From positions 9,801,001 to 9,865,000 of the forward strand of contig NW_027395283.1 of the NCBI RefSeq assembly GCF_027580225.2: a stretch of DNA of 64,000 bases, in the 5' to 3' direction. The notes under the pieces are model-generated. The model was not told the origin of the DNA. It ran no database searches and saw only the letters and a list, made by a program, of their open reading frames with translations. Shown here piece by piece: positions 9,739 through 24,200 of this stretch. The position numbers and the translations under genes were made by a program. This DNA comes from Misgurnus anguillicaudatus (Eukaryota > Chordata > Actinopteri > Cypriniformes > Cobitidae). Each line of letters begins with the position of its first letter. The first letter of the stretch is position 1.

Positions 9739-12700
9739 CTGAAAAAATGAAAGTAGAAATATATAAACATGTGCTTCTTTTAGTTTTTGTCAGATCACTG
9801 CTACTTCATTAGATCAAAAGGGTCAATAACAATGATACATAAATGAACCCATGTACAACCATATATTTGAGTGACAAATACTTACATTTGCATGTTAAGC
9901 CAAGCCATTTTCGACTAGACACGGGTCCACTGCAATTTACACAAGAATCCAAACTGGATATTACTGCACAATGAACTTCATGATGGCACTATAAGGATAA
10001 AAAGAAGAAAGAAGTAATGTATTTTTAAATCAATATTGATAGACAAATCACAACTTCTATTCCCAAATGTCACTTTTGTCACAAACAAATGACATGCCTG
10101 TTACGTTATAAAGTGCAACTTACCATTTCATTTTCATTAAAAGCTGAAACTTCTTCCTTGGCCACTGACATTGTTTGTTCTTACAGGGCATCTGAAATGG
10201 AAAAAGCAATTGTAAGCTGTTGTCTTAAAACACTTTCAAAGCATCACATTTATCAAATTACAGTTTCAAACTAACTTAGTTTGATCCTTTAAGCTTCCCC
10301 AAATGTATATTACTTAAAATTCAGATATTATAGAGGAATATATTTCCAAGTGCAAACCCCTCACCAAAAGCTGAAGACAGGACAAATTAAAAACAACTAA
10401 CTGTATTCTTCTCTTTAACAGACAGATATTTACTACAGCTAGTGTCAAATCTAAAACATTGTTGTGCAGAAATTTGCATAATTACTCTACATCTTATCTA
10501 TAAACCTGACACACAACCAAACCAACAACATTTCATCAAATGTGTAAAAATGTGACTGTCCTCATAGAGAAAAACTGTCCTTATATTTCAGGTCGGTGTC
10601 GTGCCCATCCCCCCCAAACACACACAACATATAAAAATCAATGGACATCTTAATGGGATCGCCTGAAGTGCGAGCTTCGTCAGATAGCGTCTACTTCAAA
10701 ATGCAAAATATACGTTAGCAGCCAATGTTACTTGTTAATGATTGGGGACACATATGATGTTATGTAATGTTAAACTATGTGAGTGGCGCGACAGGGATTT
10801 GAACAACTTCCTGAGTCACAGCTGGGCGGCGCGGACAGGCGCCACCTGGCAGCACCGGTGTGCATATACTCATAGAAAACAATGTGTTCGATTTTTTTAG
10901 AACGGCGCGGCCGGTGTGCGATCCCCTATAGGGTGTGTGACCATCCTCATAGAGAAAAACTGTCCTTATATTTCAGGTCGGTGTCGTGCCCATCCCCCCC
11001 CCCCAAACACACACAACATATGAAAATCAATAGACATCATAGGGTGTGTGACCATCCTCATAGAGGAACACTGTCCTTATATTTCAGAAAAAATGCTCAC
11101 TTACTTTCTCTTTTCCTGATGTGGAAGGACCCTCAATGGACTCATCCACGGCCACCGATATCTCATCACACAATTCCTATAAATATGAGAAACACAAGAA
11201 AAACATTCAGTAACAATGTTTGCCAAGTGATCACCATAATAATTCCTTACAAGAACAACCAAAATCTAAATATCTGTTGTCACTGGTCAGTATTCGATAA
11301 TTCACCAATTATATTACCTGCCAAACCCCCCCCCCCCCCCACTGTCATTTTGCACTTGGATGAATAGAAAATTGATTTAGTTCTGTTGGACAATGGACAC
11401 AATAGTAACAAAGTGATTCGTATCGGCTTCATACAGCACAAGCTACAGCACAGAACATCTGTGGCCTCATTTATAAAATGTTGCGATCATTTCCCGATCA
11501 CGCTCGGCCGCCCCTCCCATCTGGAACTCTCTCCCTGAACATCTGCGAAAACCCCAGTCGGTGGACATTTTTAAAAAAGAGCTTAAAACTGTTTTGTTCA
11601 GGCAGGCGCTTTTAACTTGTCCTAGTTTAATATGGTCTCTGTAGCACTTTGAGGTGCTTTTATGAAAAGTGCTTTATAAATAAATAAATATAGTATTATA
11701 AATAAAATAAAAGTATTATTATTATTAATAATAATAATAATAATATTTCTCAAGAATGTGTATGTGTGATTTATAGAACATGTGAGAGAAAGTGGCGTCT
11801 GCGCCTAATGTCTATATTGTATGCCCGGTGCGTAACTCCAAGGGAAATGAGTATAATGGTAGAAAAGAGACCGCACTCAGAGACTGAATCAAATACAAAA
11901 AACTGTATTAAAATACCGAATCGTGTTCACAGGCCATAACAAACACAAGGACAAACGTTTCGGGCTTAGCCCATCATCAGTGTCACAACTTCGAAACACG
12001 TCATAAGGCGCTAATGCCTCTTATAGGTTCCTACACCAATCACTCCGTATGTGGAAAAGGATACACCCATGATCATTACTGGCAATCAACCATTGGCTAT
12101 AGTCGTGAATATATTACGTAAGCTTGTCCAATAGAACATCCTATCAATCCCAACCATGATAAAATGTACTACGAGAGACACAAATATAATAAACTTCAAG
12201 AAAACTAAATTTTAAACAACAAAAAAATTAAATATCAAAATACACTAATAATACCATAAAGAAAACCAAATAAGCCAAAAGCGAAAAATACAAAAGTGAC
12301 ACATAATGCTCAATAATCAACCATATATCATATAATAAAATACTAGAGCAAGAAAAAGATTTATAGAACAAGACCACTTCCGGCGCAGACTAAGCACAGA
12401 CGTAGTTGTGTACAAGAGGCAATAACAATATAAATAGGGTTCGTTTTCTCACACAAACCGCTCGTTTCGTGTCTTAGGCCATCAATGTGTACTTACGATG
12501 GACAGTTGTTCAATTTGGACTTCTCTGTGCATGCTCTTTGAGGTAACGTTTAGTAAGTGACCATAGACCTGCATTATATGACTGACAGACAACAACGGTT
12601 TGACCTAAAAACATCAAAAGTGAAACTACCGCGGAAACCAAGACACCTACATCTTGGATGCCCTTGAGGTAAGCTAAAACATATCAGAATTTAATTTCAA

Positions 12701-15700
12701 AGTGAACTATTGCTTTGAAGGGACACTCCGTGTTGCATTTCCCTCTTTCAATGATGTTAAAATCGTCATTTTACATCATTGAAAGAGGAAGATGCAACAC
12801 TGAAATCTGTATTTCTCCCATCTCAGGGGAAACTGAGGAAATGATGCACGACTATTCAAAAACATGACTGGGGTTCTAACCATACAAAGCTTAATGAAAA
12901 TGGCTGGAGTGTCCCTTTAAACTTAAGATATTACAGAGGGAAATCTTCCCAAGTACAAAAGCTGAAGACAGGACAAATTGGAACATCTAACAGTAGGGGA
13001 GAGTGGCTCACAACCTAACACTTTTTGACTTTGGCTCTATCACACCAAAAACATTTAAGGTAAATTTATTATTTTTTTCACACAAGCAACTGAAATGTGC
13101 TTAAGGCAGAAATGTGCATAATTACTCTACCCCTTATCTACACTCTAAAAATGGTTGGGTTAAAAACAACCCAATTGGCAACCCAACGCTGGGTAAATAT
13201 TATACAGAACACATGCTGGGTTAAAGTAACCCAGCCCGTTGGGTAACACATTTTAACCCAGCAGGTTGGGTTGTTGAAAAAACCCAACGTGTAGTCATTT
13301 TAACCATTTATGGGATTAATATTCTGGGTTTGGGTTATTCTTGCTGGGTTATTTTTATCATGTGCTGTATTGTAAATCAAGACCATTGTTAACAGCAAAT
13401 AAATGTTTATTTGACTGCAAAATAACTACAACAAACTAGTGCTGCCACTAACGACTAATTTTCTAACGACTAATCTTTCGACTAATTTTTCGAATAGTCG
13501 ACTATTCTAAACGACTAATTAAAAAAACTCAAGTGTTTGTTATTTCATTGTGTCCATTTTATTTTGAACCCACCGGTGTCATAAACAATATGAAAAACTT
13601 AAATGTTACCAAATAAAAAATTACAATGTAAACAATATAATAATAAAAACTTCCAGTGCAAAGTAGATGCTTAACAGAAATATGAAATGTTTCACTTCTA
13701 CTCTTTGATCTTATATTGCATTTTAACACAACTGAATGCTATTTTACATATTATCTGTTCTGTTGTAGCCTATAAAATAGTGACTAAACATGACTCATCA
13801 CCTCGTTTTTTATCCAACCAGCTGTTCCTTTAACTGCTGCTAAAATCCTGATTTAGATATGCAAAAATCACCATACATTTACATTGTAGCTTTACATTTA
13901 CATTAACACAACTGAATGCTATTTTACATATTATCTGTTCTGTTGTAGCCTATAAAATAGTGACTAAACATGACCCATTACCTCGTTTTTTATCCAACCA
14001 GCTGTTCCTTTAACTGCTGCTAAAATCCTGATTTAGATATGCAAAAATCACCATACATTTACATTGTAGCTTTACTCTTAATTGTTGTTGTGTTTTGAGC
14101 CATTTCTTGATTTTAAATGCGAGTGATATAGCGCAGACAATTCGGTGCAAATTCAGAAATATAAGAGAATACACTGTTGTTGTTACATAGACTACAGAAT
14201 AGGGTTGGGCGATGTCCCCATAAATTGGCAGTTGACGATGGTTACGTAAACCATCGCGATGGACGATGATATCGTTAGGGGGGGGGGGGGGGGGGTATTT
14301 TAATTTTTCGTTATTATTCGTTATTATATAATTATTATTCGTTATTTTACTTTATTACTTCCACTTAAGAAGAGTTGTGCACTTTTTATTTTAATATATA
14401 TTTTACATGAATACTATTCTGTACTTAAAATCTATAATTTTGTTATTTTACTATCCCAACTAATGTCTCTTTCCTATAGGTTGCACATAAGGGGAAAAAG
14501 TAGCTTTAATCCACTGAAGAAGAGTTGTGCACTTTTAAGCACTTTTTAATCTCTTTACATAAATATTTTTTTCTATTTAAAAGCTATAATTTCGTTATTT
14601 TACTAACCCAACGACTTTCCACGCTTTCCAAATTTTGCACGTAAATATCTGTGCATATGTGCCACCAGTACTCCGTCAGAGAGCGGGTCTTCAGCACCGC
14701 GGGGAGCAGCCAGCACTTCAATCCGCAGCTTATTAAAACTAGACAAAGTGAACAGGGCCAGACACATCGAAATTTAAACATGGTCTGTGTATGTAAATCC
14801 CGCGTTTCGGTCGGAGTGTTGTTCCCGTTTTCTTGTTCTTGACGTTCGCTGAATTCTGGGTTTATATCCTAATCTGCCGCTTCAGTGCAGTATAGCCTCA
14901 ATGTAACAATGAGCACGATCTCCCGAGACACTACAATAGGCTACTAATAAATGATTAATATGGGCTGTTTTCTTGTACAAAATTAATTATTTTAAGATAA
15001 ATGTAGGGGAGAGCGGGGTATGTTGTCACACTTTTCACACTGTCTAACATTTACTGAGCACCATACATCAAAATGGTATAAATCTCATACCAAATGAAAG
15101 AAGGAAGTCTTGGGCACATATGTTGTATTCATAACATCTTTATATCTTATCTCATTACAGAGTTGTAGACTGTTGAATAGTGACTGTGCACTTGTGACAA
15201 TTTGCCCCATCGGAGGGTAAGTTGTCACACTAGGGCGGGTAAGTTGTCACACTAGATTATCTAAAAATAAGAACACAACTACTTAATTGTGAATATTGAT
15301 TTTAATTTTTAAACTCAAACCAAACTGTAAATATAAACATCCGTGCCTGGAGAATCTGGAAAAACAATTATTTCAATCCAAATAATGCACATTTCAATTA
15401 AGTGGCAAGACCACTTTACTTTGAACTTTGGTTCAAATGTTCTATGGCTTTCACATAAAACCAGATAACTGAATGGAACGCTGCAGATAACTTGCTTAAC
15501 TTAACATGTTTAACCTCTGAACAAAACAGATGCCCTGTATGACTAATAGGACTCATCTCCAGAATCACAATTCTGACACACATAAATTGCCTGGCCTGAG
15601 GTGCAAGCATCATGGGCCCAATTGTTGCATTTTACACATTTTACCCAGGTCTCCTTTGGACGACTCTTTGAAAATGGCTCTACACAGACGAGGCAGAAGC

Positions 15701-18219
15701 ACTCTTCATCATCTGATGATGACTCTTGCATGATTTTTCTTCTTTTAGCTGCCTTGTTTTTCATAGGTCCAGATTTCTGCTTCCCTTTCTTTTGAAACAG
15801 CTTTTTGCTAGATTGAGGCTTATTCTTTTCTATATCATGTTTTCTGAGCATGTTCGATGTGTTTGTTTGTACAGGGGCAAGTTGTCAGATGTGACGACTT
15901 GCCCCAAAGTCATTGAGACAACTTGCCCCATACTTACTTGTGTGCTAATGTTGTCTAAATCTCAAGTTTAGCTCATCATATCACTTTAGCTAAAGTATCA
16001 AAAGACACTTTACGGTCTCCTCTATTTTGTGCAAAATAATCATTTTAAACATTCACACCTAACAAAGTTGTATTGCATAAAATGTAAAGTGATTTTTTTT
16101 TACTTTTTAAGCAGAAAAATAAGAAAATTGTGCTAACCTCAGATTACAGTGATCTTGACCACATGTGAACAGGAAGTTCACTATAGAAGAAGAAGTCACA
16201 TAAAGTGGCTATTTGATTTTTGACATAGAGCCTCTAGTGTTGGAGTTATTAACAGTGTGACAACTTACCCGTGTGACAACTTACCCCGCTCTCCCCTACA
16301 ACATGTAAAAAGACAAGATTCTAGCAATGTCAAGATTAGGGATGGGCATTTTCCAGGAACTTACTATTACCAGTAATTTACTATTACTTTTAATATTTAA
16401 TTTTATTGAATATTTAAGCTCTTAAAGAACGAATATTCGTTTATTTAAATTATGTTAATTAAGACATGCGTGTTTTGTATTTTTCATTTTGTCATAATTT
16501 CACAGAAGGCTTATAATTAGGAAATATCCACAACAAGCTAAACTTATATTCTGTATGTATATATATATATATTTGTATGTATTTTTAAATTGAAAACATT
16601 GTAAAATATATATATATATATATATAAAATTCTTCTTAAAAAATATCCTACAGAAAAAAAATGCGTTAAAACTTAATGCGGAGCGAAGTCTAGTCAAATC
16701 CTTAGTTTCAAGTCGGTCGTTAGTATTAATTCATTACTGTTTGATCTTACATACATTATATTATACCAAATATTATACACTAACCCCAAATCTTAGCGAA
16801 GTTTGAGGACTTGTGAAGTTTAAAGTTTGAGGACTTGACAAAGTAGGCTATCATCATTTAAACAGACTCAAAACACCAAGAGCCCGGAGCAAATGAAAAA
16901 ACACATCTACATAACCGACTGCTCAGTCGCCATATAAATATCTTCTCAGTTTAGTTTGACATGTATTTGTGAATAAAGAAAACCGTATTTATCCTACCTG
17001 CTTCGGTGAAAGCCCGTTCTTCTGACTAGATACAATAGCCTAATGCTGGTGCTGCGGAGAAAACTCTTCCTCGTGATGATGATTATCCGATAAAAACAAC
17101 AGACGGATTGAATATCGGTATTTAACATTATTTTACAAATAACGTAAGCGGCTCGATACCTTATTGTTAGCTTAATTTAACAACATTTCACAAAGACGGT
17201 GCTTTGCTTTAAACTGCCATGTGCAGTTATCCGGTTCATTTTCGAAAGAGCACCGCATATAATAAATGTTCTCCGTTTCATTTCGTTCTCCGTGTCTGTC
17301 TCCTTATTAACAAAATAAAGTAGACTTTATAACAGAAAGCTTACAAATCTCTCATGATGTGTTGATTCGGGCGGCGGAGAAGCACGTTTAATAACACGTG
17401 AGCCCTCACTGAGCCAGTGGCCAAATACGGCGCGGCGCGGACAAACCCGGAGATAAAAGGAAAAACTTAAATTTGTCTGCAATCTGCATTGCCAAACAAT
17501 CAGAAATACATACAAATTAATGTTCATGTATATTTTACATTTAAGTCTGTAAAAGACAGTATAGATGAAGTGAAAAAGCATTAAATAAGTTGTTACCCTT
17601 TGGTGGCACATTAAAAACAAACAAACATTCGAATAGCATTTTTTAAATTCGAATTATTATTGCCATTCGAATATTCGAATATCAGTGCCCATCCCTAGTC
17701 AAGATCAAATGCCTGACAGGATATTTTCACAGACTAACACACGTCACGTCTCAGGCATAGACTACAGTATTTAAAATAGCATATATGCATTAGTTATATT
17801 TTCTATTTAATTTATAGAGCAATTCACGCAAAAATATTAGGTTAACTATAGTCTATATAGAAGAGAGTAAGTGTATGTCGACTCGCAGCGGAGTGGGGAG
17901 GGGGCGTGGCATCACGATGGTGTCTCTCCATCGTGATGTCAGTCAACCATCACGATGGACGATGATATCGTCTATCGGCACAACCCTACTACAGAACACG
18001 GCATACAGCATCATAGGGAGGGAGAAAGCTCGCACACAAACTCACACTACTGCTAATCTTTCTTCAAGTCATGTTAACTCGATCAGTCGTCTTTGTCAGA
18101 GACATCTGTGAATGTTGACGTTTACGCAAAAAAGAAAGTACATTAAAAACACTGCCACCTTTTCACTGTCACGTAAGAGAGAGGCGCGCGCGGTCGAGGC
18201 GCTGCAAGCAACATGAGTG

Positions 18220-18293
<74 letters not shown>

Positions 18294-21200
18294 GCGCTGA
18301 ACACTCGCAACAATGAATTGAGCCGTTTAAAATAGTGAAATAAAAATGTAAATGGGAATCATGAAAAATCTATTTGTTGCGTCCAGTGTTGATTCCGTGG
18401 CGGAATCACGAGCAAACACTGATACTTGTACTTCTCAAAAGAGTTAATAAAACAGTACTGACTAGCTCGCCGTTTCATTAATAATCATATAACAGTTACT
18501 TACGTTGTCCTATTCTCTGTGGGTGTATCGTCAATAACTCCCGAGTGTTTTCGTTTGAGATGCTCGTGCATTGTCGTTGTGCTCCCGTGATAAGCCAGCG
18601 ACGTTTGGCACGGTGTAACAGACCACTCTTTTATCACAACTTGGCTTAAAATACTTTCATACTTCGGAAGCTTTCCGACTCATAATTCCATAGACTCACC
18701 GGCCACCGCCAATTTTTCTAAATTAAAGCAGTGAAGGCAGGGGGAGAGGGAAGAAAGATGATAGCGTAGCAGATTAACCAGCAGGGCGCACACAGCGCAC
18801 AGACTGGTGTGGAGGTGAATTACATTGAGCCATTTGAGACATGAGACAGAATTACAGTGGGCCGTTTGAGACGGAGAAAATAAATATGCGACTCCTCGAC
18901 TAAAAAAATTGCCGTCGACAAATTTTCATCGTCGATTACGTCGACTACGTCGACTATTCGCGGCAGCACTACAACAAACTCTTACATTTTTACAGTTGGC
19001 AGTTGCAAAATAATTTAAAGGACTGCTTAATGACAGCAAGTATAAATATATTTATTAAATATCAGAAATCATGCACATTGAAGTAACAATGTGACAGGTT
19101 GAATCAATTTGTTTGAAGTTAAGACAGAATTTTTAATTTTACAGTATATAAATGAAATACTGAAATGTACATAAACAAAACTACAGCAGTGTAAGAAAAG
19201 AAACAATGTAATTGTTCAATTAAAAGTAAAATTATTCATAGATGTGTAAAGTTTTTAACAGAACAAATGTTTTAAGTTTAAAAATACTTAATTTATTAAA
19301 GTTACTCCTTGCGAACAAAGATGTACAAATGATTCGAACAGGAGACGATTCATCCATTTGGAAAATGAGCATTGCCTGGGGTTTTATTTTCAAGCAGGTA
19401 AAATGCCTTTAAACCATAGACTGTAAAAAAAAATATGAAAGAAGTGTCTGTGATGTCACCCACTGGTTTGTGAAGAGCATTTTTGAAGCTTAAAGCAGGC
19501 GGTGCGTGCTGTCGCCATCTTGGCCGAATTGCATTTTAAGTCACTTCCGTATTGGCTCCATCAGAGAGACTGGTTGAGAAAAAAGATTGAGAGATCTGCT
19601 ACATGGCATGGCCAGGCCGAAAGAAAAGGGTTTCTAGGATTCTGTCCGGGGAAGAAATTCCACCACATTTGTTGCAATCTACAAAACAGAAAAAAAAATG
19701 TAGTAGTCTAAACTGAATGATCAGATTTAAGTATTCAGAACACCATGTGGGCCAAGTGAATTATCCATTTTTTAAAAATTATAATGCTTCCTTTTGCATC
19801 CCTGGCCGCATTACCACCACGTGTGAGTTTTTTTTCCAAAAATGCAATGGCCTGTTGTCGGTTTGCATAAGACTTTGGTGTTACACTCCTTTAACTGTTG
19901 TGCCAACAACAAAGGCTGCAAACCACACAGACTGACAAAAAGGTTATCTGACTATAAATAATATAGTGCTGCAGTACTAAATGCAGCAGATAATTAAGAC
20001 ATTCCCAATACATTTTAAATAGGAATTATTAAATGATATACTTACTGGCTGAAGTTGTATGAAGTCCTTGCTAGCCTCATCAATGGATGGACGTTAAAAC
20101 TCTGCACACTCTAGAAAGAAAGAACAGGAAAACAACATCACATCTGATCTCTGCTAAAAACCTAACTTCTCTGATACAGTATTGAGTGAATTGAGTGCTG
20201 CTTGTCCCTGCCTCAGTGACAGTAGACACCGGCTCTGTGATTATCCGCCGCCGGTAAGGTTAACTAGTGCTCGCGGTCTGTCTTTCCATATCGAATGACG
20301 AGAAAGCAACTCGTTTGTCACTAAATTTAAGTTAACAGTGTCGCTATGGCTAAGCTGGGTAAACTATGCGCGTGTGTGACACAAAAAGCCGAAGTGGGGT
20401 TGCGGAGGTCGACTCGATTTCCGGTTTTGACTTGCTTTGTTAAAGGCTTACAGAATGAGTTAATAAATCAACCGTGTGATGGGGATTTTGTAGCATCGAT
20501 TTTAATAATTTTATTAATATGCCATATTAAACATCTAAGAACGATTATTCAAGTCAATTTGTGTAAGTGGCGATCCGAGGTAACAGTAGTCATTCCTCTA
20601 AATTACACTCGTCTTAGTCTGTATAAATTAACACGTTGCTGTCTCGCAATATATTCATGAAATGTTCACAAAAACATATAAACTTACCTTGAAACAACTG
20701 CTTCCAGTGACTCTTTCACGTGGACCGTTGCTGAGCAGTGAGCACATTCAACATCAAGGGCGCGAAGCACCTGAGCCTCTTTAAACAACCCAGCATAATA
20801 ACCCACCAGTTTTAACCCAACAACCAGAAAACTGAAACTACCCAAAAAGTGTTTAAAATGTAAAAAAAAACCCAGCAAAACAACCCAACAGACTCAACCC
20901 AGCATTTTGGGTTAAAAAATAACCCATCCATTTTTAGAGTGTATAAACATGACACACAACCAAACCAACAACATTTCATCAAATGTGTAAAAATGTGACT
21001 GCCCTCATAGAGAAGAACTGTCCTTATATTTCAGGTCGGTGTCGTGCCCATCCCCCCCAAACACAAACAACATATGAAAATCAGTAGACATCATAGGGTG
21101 TGTGACCATCCTCATAGAGGAACACTGTCCTTATATTTCAGGTCAGTGTCGTGCCCAGGGACGTGCACAGGAATTTTTAGGGGCAGTTGCTCTGTCCTAA

Positions 21201-24200
21201 AAAAAGGGCACCCCCCTGAAAAAAACTTATGTTTGGTGATTTTAATAAAGACCCTGTTATTCTCAGTCCTTCATATAGGCCGTGTTTGCCTAATGCCTAC
21301 CAAAAAAAAAATAGTAGCCTAGGCTGCTTGTCTGCAAGCTATGATTGCTAGCTGCTATCTGTCTGGTGACCCTTAGTTACCATATATACCGTCGCAGTGG
21401 GCCCCCAATTTGCAAAATCCTCAACTGTGGATAAAACAATGATGCCTCAATAGTTAGTCTGTCTGAAACTAAGCTGATTAAACCACATCACTGTGTGACA
21501 CTTGCATTACATGTGAACGGCCCCTACGCTAATATGATTTTGTTTTTCTCTCCCTGTCTCGTCCATGGGTCCCATTGACCCTGAGGACAATGGGACAAAC
21601 AGACCCAGTTCCGGTAGATGTGAAAGTCAGCACACCTCTGATCTACTGGTTGTCCTTCAATGTGATGCCCAGCTGATGCCTGACCAACGACCACCGGCAG
21701 GACCCGCTTAATATCCGCTTAATCTCTGCTTAATCTCCGCTTAAGCTCCGCTTAAGCTCCTTATCCGTTAATATGTGTGTATATACATGTATATCTCCCA
21801 AGGGTTTTTCCCTCCTAGGACTTTTATTTTTATTTCCTCGGCTAAACAACCCGGGGTTTTTGTTTTTTTTCTCCTAGGGGTTTTTTTACCCCGGGGAGGT
21901 AGCCTGCTTGGGCTTAACTTAGCTTCTTCTTCTAGACGTTACATTAGTAATACGCTCGTTCATAATGTCGAGTCATAGCCTCAGCAAATTTGACAGCTTA
22001 TGCTATTGTGTATTATGTTATGCTATCTGTCGTTTTTCTGTGCTTTTACTGCTTCTATTAATGTAAAGCTGCTTTGAAACAATTGAGTATTGTGAAAAGC
22101 GCTATATAAATAAAATTGAATTGAATTGAATTGAATTAATTATTTAGGCTAACATGTCAAACTCAGCCTGGATTTATGAAGATTTTAACAGAGGTGGAAA
22201 GAGTAGCCAATAACTTTACTTAAGTAAAAGTACAAGTGAGTAAAGAAATAATTACTCAAGTAGAAGTAAAAAGTATGCAATGAAAATAATACTCAAGTAG
22301 CGAGTTACTAGTTACTAATGAAAAAATAAATCTTGCACGCGCACACACACCCACAATACAGTGCCCTCCATAAGTATCAGAACAGTAAAGACAACATTTT
22401 TCTTTTTGCTGTGGAGACCAGATATTGGTAAGATAAATATCAGTATGTCAGAAGTTTAGAATGTCACATTTTATTAATCTTTGTTTTAGGGCTGCAACAA
22501 CGAATCGATTAAATCGATAAAAATCGATTACTAAAAGTGTTGGCAACGAATTTCATTATCGATTCGTCGTGTCGCGTGACGCAGAGACGTTTAATTTAAA
22601 AAAAAGAAAAAAAAAACACTTCAGTTAAGCGCGGAGCGGAGTGAACACACTCGTGCTGCGTCCCAAACAGCCTATTTCTATACTATATAGTAGGCAAAGA
22701 GTATGAGAAGTAGTGCTTTTCGCCTACTATATAGTATGGAAGTATGCAGTTTGGGACGCAGCGTCGGTCTCTCTCGCGCACTGTTGCTTGCAGAGTTCGG
22801 CGGCTCATAGACAGGGCGGAGAAAAGACAGGGCGGCGGGAAAAAGATGGGAAAAAAAACAGCAAAGGTAGAGGAAAACCACATGTCAGTGTTTTACTCAT
22901 CCCAAACGTAAGCGCGTCACCTGGAAGTTAGCCGGCAAAGAGGTAAACAAACAAAGACGACACGCTTATGCTTTATGGAGCGACGACAGCGGGTAAAAAA
23001 GTTTCTAGAACGAATAAAAAACTCCAATGACAAACTCCACAGATATTAAACAATGAAATAAAACTTTGAGAGGGAGTTGTATGAACGCTTTTCCCCGTCA
23101 TGGACCTGTACGTAAAATCATCGTGCCATCACTCTCCTGCTGCTCTTTCCTGCGCGCTCCAGCTCATGCCGACTGCCAAGCAAGTAGACGCGCGTGCCCG
23201 GCCCAACATTCAGTAAGTGCCGCCTTTTGTTACATAAACATCGTCTTACATTTTTTAAAGCGAAGTAATAAATGGTGTATTTGCATTTTGCGCGGGAGTA
23301 GAAGAAGCATTTTCCGTTTTGACAAGACACATGTATGTGGCCAAATGTAAATAGAACAGTTTTAACAAATGAGTTAGCTATCTGATCAGAGAAAACACAT
23401 GAAGTCAAATATAAAGCTACAAAGCTGTCACTGGGGCAGTACCCTTTATAAAAAGTCCTAATATGTACCATTTAGGTACAAATATGTATCTTTGAACTGC
23501 CAATATGTACTTTTGAAGTACTAATATGCACTTTTTGGGTACAAATGTGTACCTTTTTGAAAGAGTACTGTCCAGTGACAACTTTTGTACCTTTATTTCT
23601 AAGAGTGTACTCATTTACTATCTTTTTGATCCCATCAAGAGAGGCTTCTTGATGGGAAATGCATCATAAAAAGTCTATATATTTGGCAGATGTAAAGCAT
23701 GTGTATTTTTTGTGTTAGTCCATTTTTATTTTATTTTATTATTATTGTAACAGCTCAGGTATGTTCAAGGAGCAACATGTTTGTGTAATTTCTAAAGATT
23801 TTTGTTCTGTTTTGAATAAGGGGTTGGAAATGAATGCTTTTCTTGTTTTTTGTTTTTTTATCCGATTCATCGATTAATCGAAAAAATAATCGACAGATTA
23901 ATCGATTATTAAAATAATCGTTAGTTGCAGCCCTACTTTGTTTATGTTTCAACACATACATGCTTTAACAACAAAGAACAACAGCATTAAATGCTGACTT
24001 ATGTGTTGTACCCAAATGCACACAAGTGAATCAAACTGATCCTACACATTTTATGCTTTTCATGTGTAAACAATCAGGACACAGCTCAGTGCCCATAAAA
24101 AATAATGTGACAGATTCTGTACTTTTGTATCATGTTCATCTTTTAATGTTTAGACATTTCTTGACTCCACAGCAAACAGAAGAATACTTATGAAGGGCAC

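Larger units (their letters stand above)
10300..11245. repeat. Tandem duplication, copy A (contains exon 5)
   Basis: This roughly 0.95-kb block recurs, in order, at 12925-13140, 20942-21155 and 25036-25430 (copy B, split by insertions). Shared stretches include GACAGGACAAATT, the TCTATAAAC...GACACACAACC segment, the GTCGGTGTCGTGCCCATCC minisatellite and the exon with its intron flanks. Copy A keeps the empty site for the 7.8-kb insertion in copy B (10495-10505). Confidence 0.82.
14210..17988. mobile_element. hAT element nested in the 5.5-kb hAT
   Basis: The termini TAGGGTTGGGCGATG (14210) and CGGCACAACCCTA (ending 17988) have a perfect 8-bp duplication, CTACAGAA (14202-14209, 17989-17996). 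Both ends share CGATGGACGATGATATCG. A G-run of about 20 lies at 14277. It hosts a pogo-like element (15006-16296) and another hAT (16337-17697), and has a transposase remnant at about 14660-14720. Confidence 0.92.
13437..18971. mobile_element. hAT element, 5.5 kb with nested insertions
   Basis: The ends TAGTGCTGCCACTAACGACT (13437) and ...CGCGGCAGCACTA (ending 18971) are inverted and flanked by a perfect 8-bp target duplication, CAACAAAC (13429-13436 and 18972-18979). The outer parts are rich in TCGAC/GTCGA. It carries a 180-bp tandem duplication (13725-14084), a nested hAT (14210-17988) and a (GA)n array. Confidence 0.9.
13141..20941. mobile_element. 7.8-kb TA-flanked DNA element (GGGTTAA family)
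   Basis: The inverted ends CACTCTAAAAATGGTTGGG (13141) and ...CCATTTTTAGAGTG (ending 20941) continue as GGGTTAAAA / TTTTAACCC repeats for about 130 bp each side. TA flanks both ends (13139-13140, 20942-20943), and copy A has a single TA at 10499-10500 in the same context, a clean empty site. Most of the length is later nested insertions (13437-18971). No intact transposase is seen. Confidence 0.85.
22487..23935. mobile_element. hAT element with TCGATT-rich ends
   Basis: The termini TAGGGCTGCAACAACG (22487) and CGTTAGTTGCAGCCCTA (ending 23935) have a perfect 8-bp duplication, CTTTGTTT (22479-22486, 23936-23943). Two MITEs (22655-22762 and 23414-23607) have inserted into it. Confidence 0.94.

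Noticed and set aside
10794..10804. GTTCAAATCCC on the minus strand resembling a tRNA B box (tRNA or SINE)
   Set aside because: No A box at the right distance, no cloverleaf and no poly-A or tail repeat were found.
10882..11367. 161-codon plus-strand frame
   Set aside because: It runs through minisatellite units, a poly-C run and antisense of SET exon 5; composition is not protein-like.
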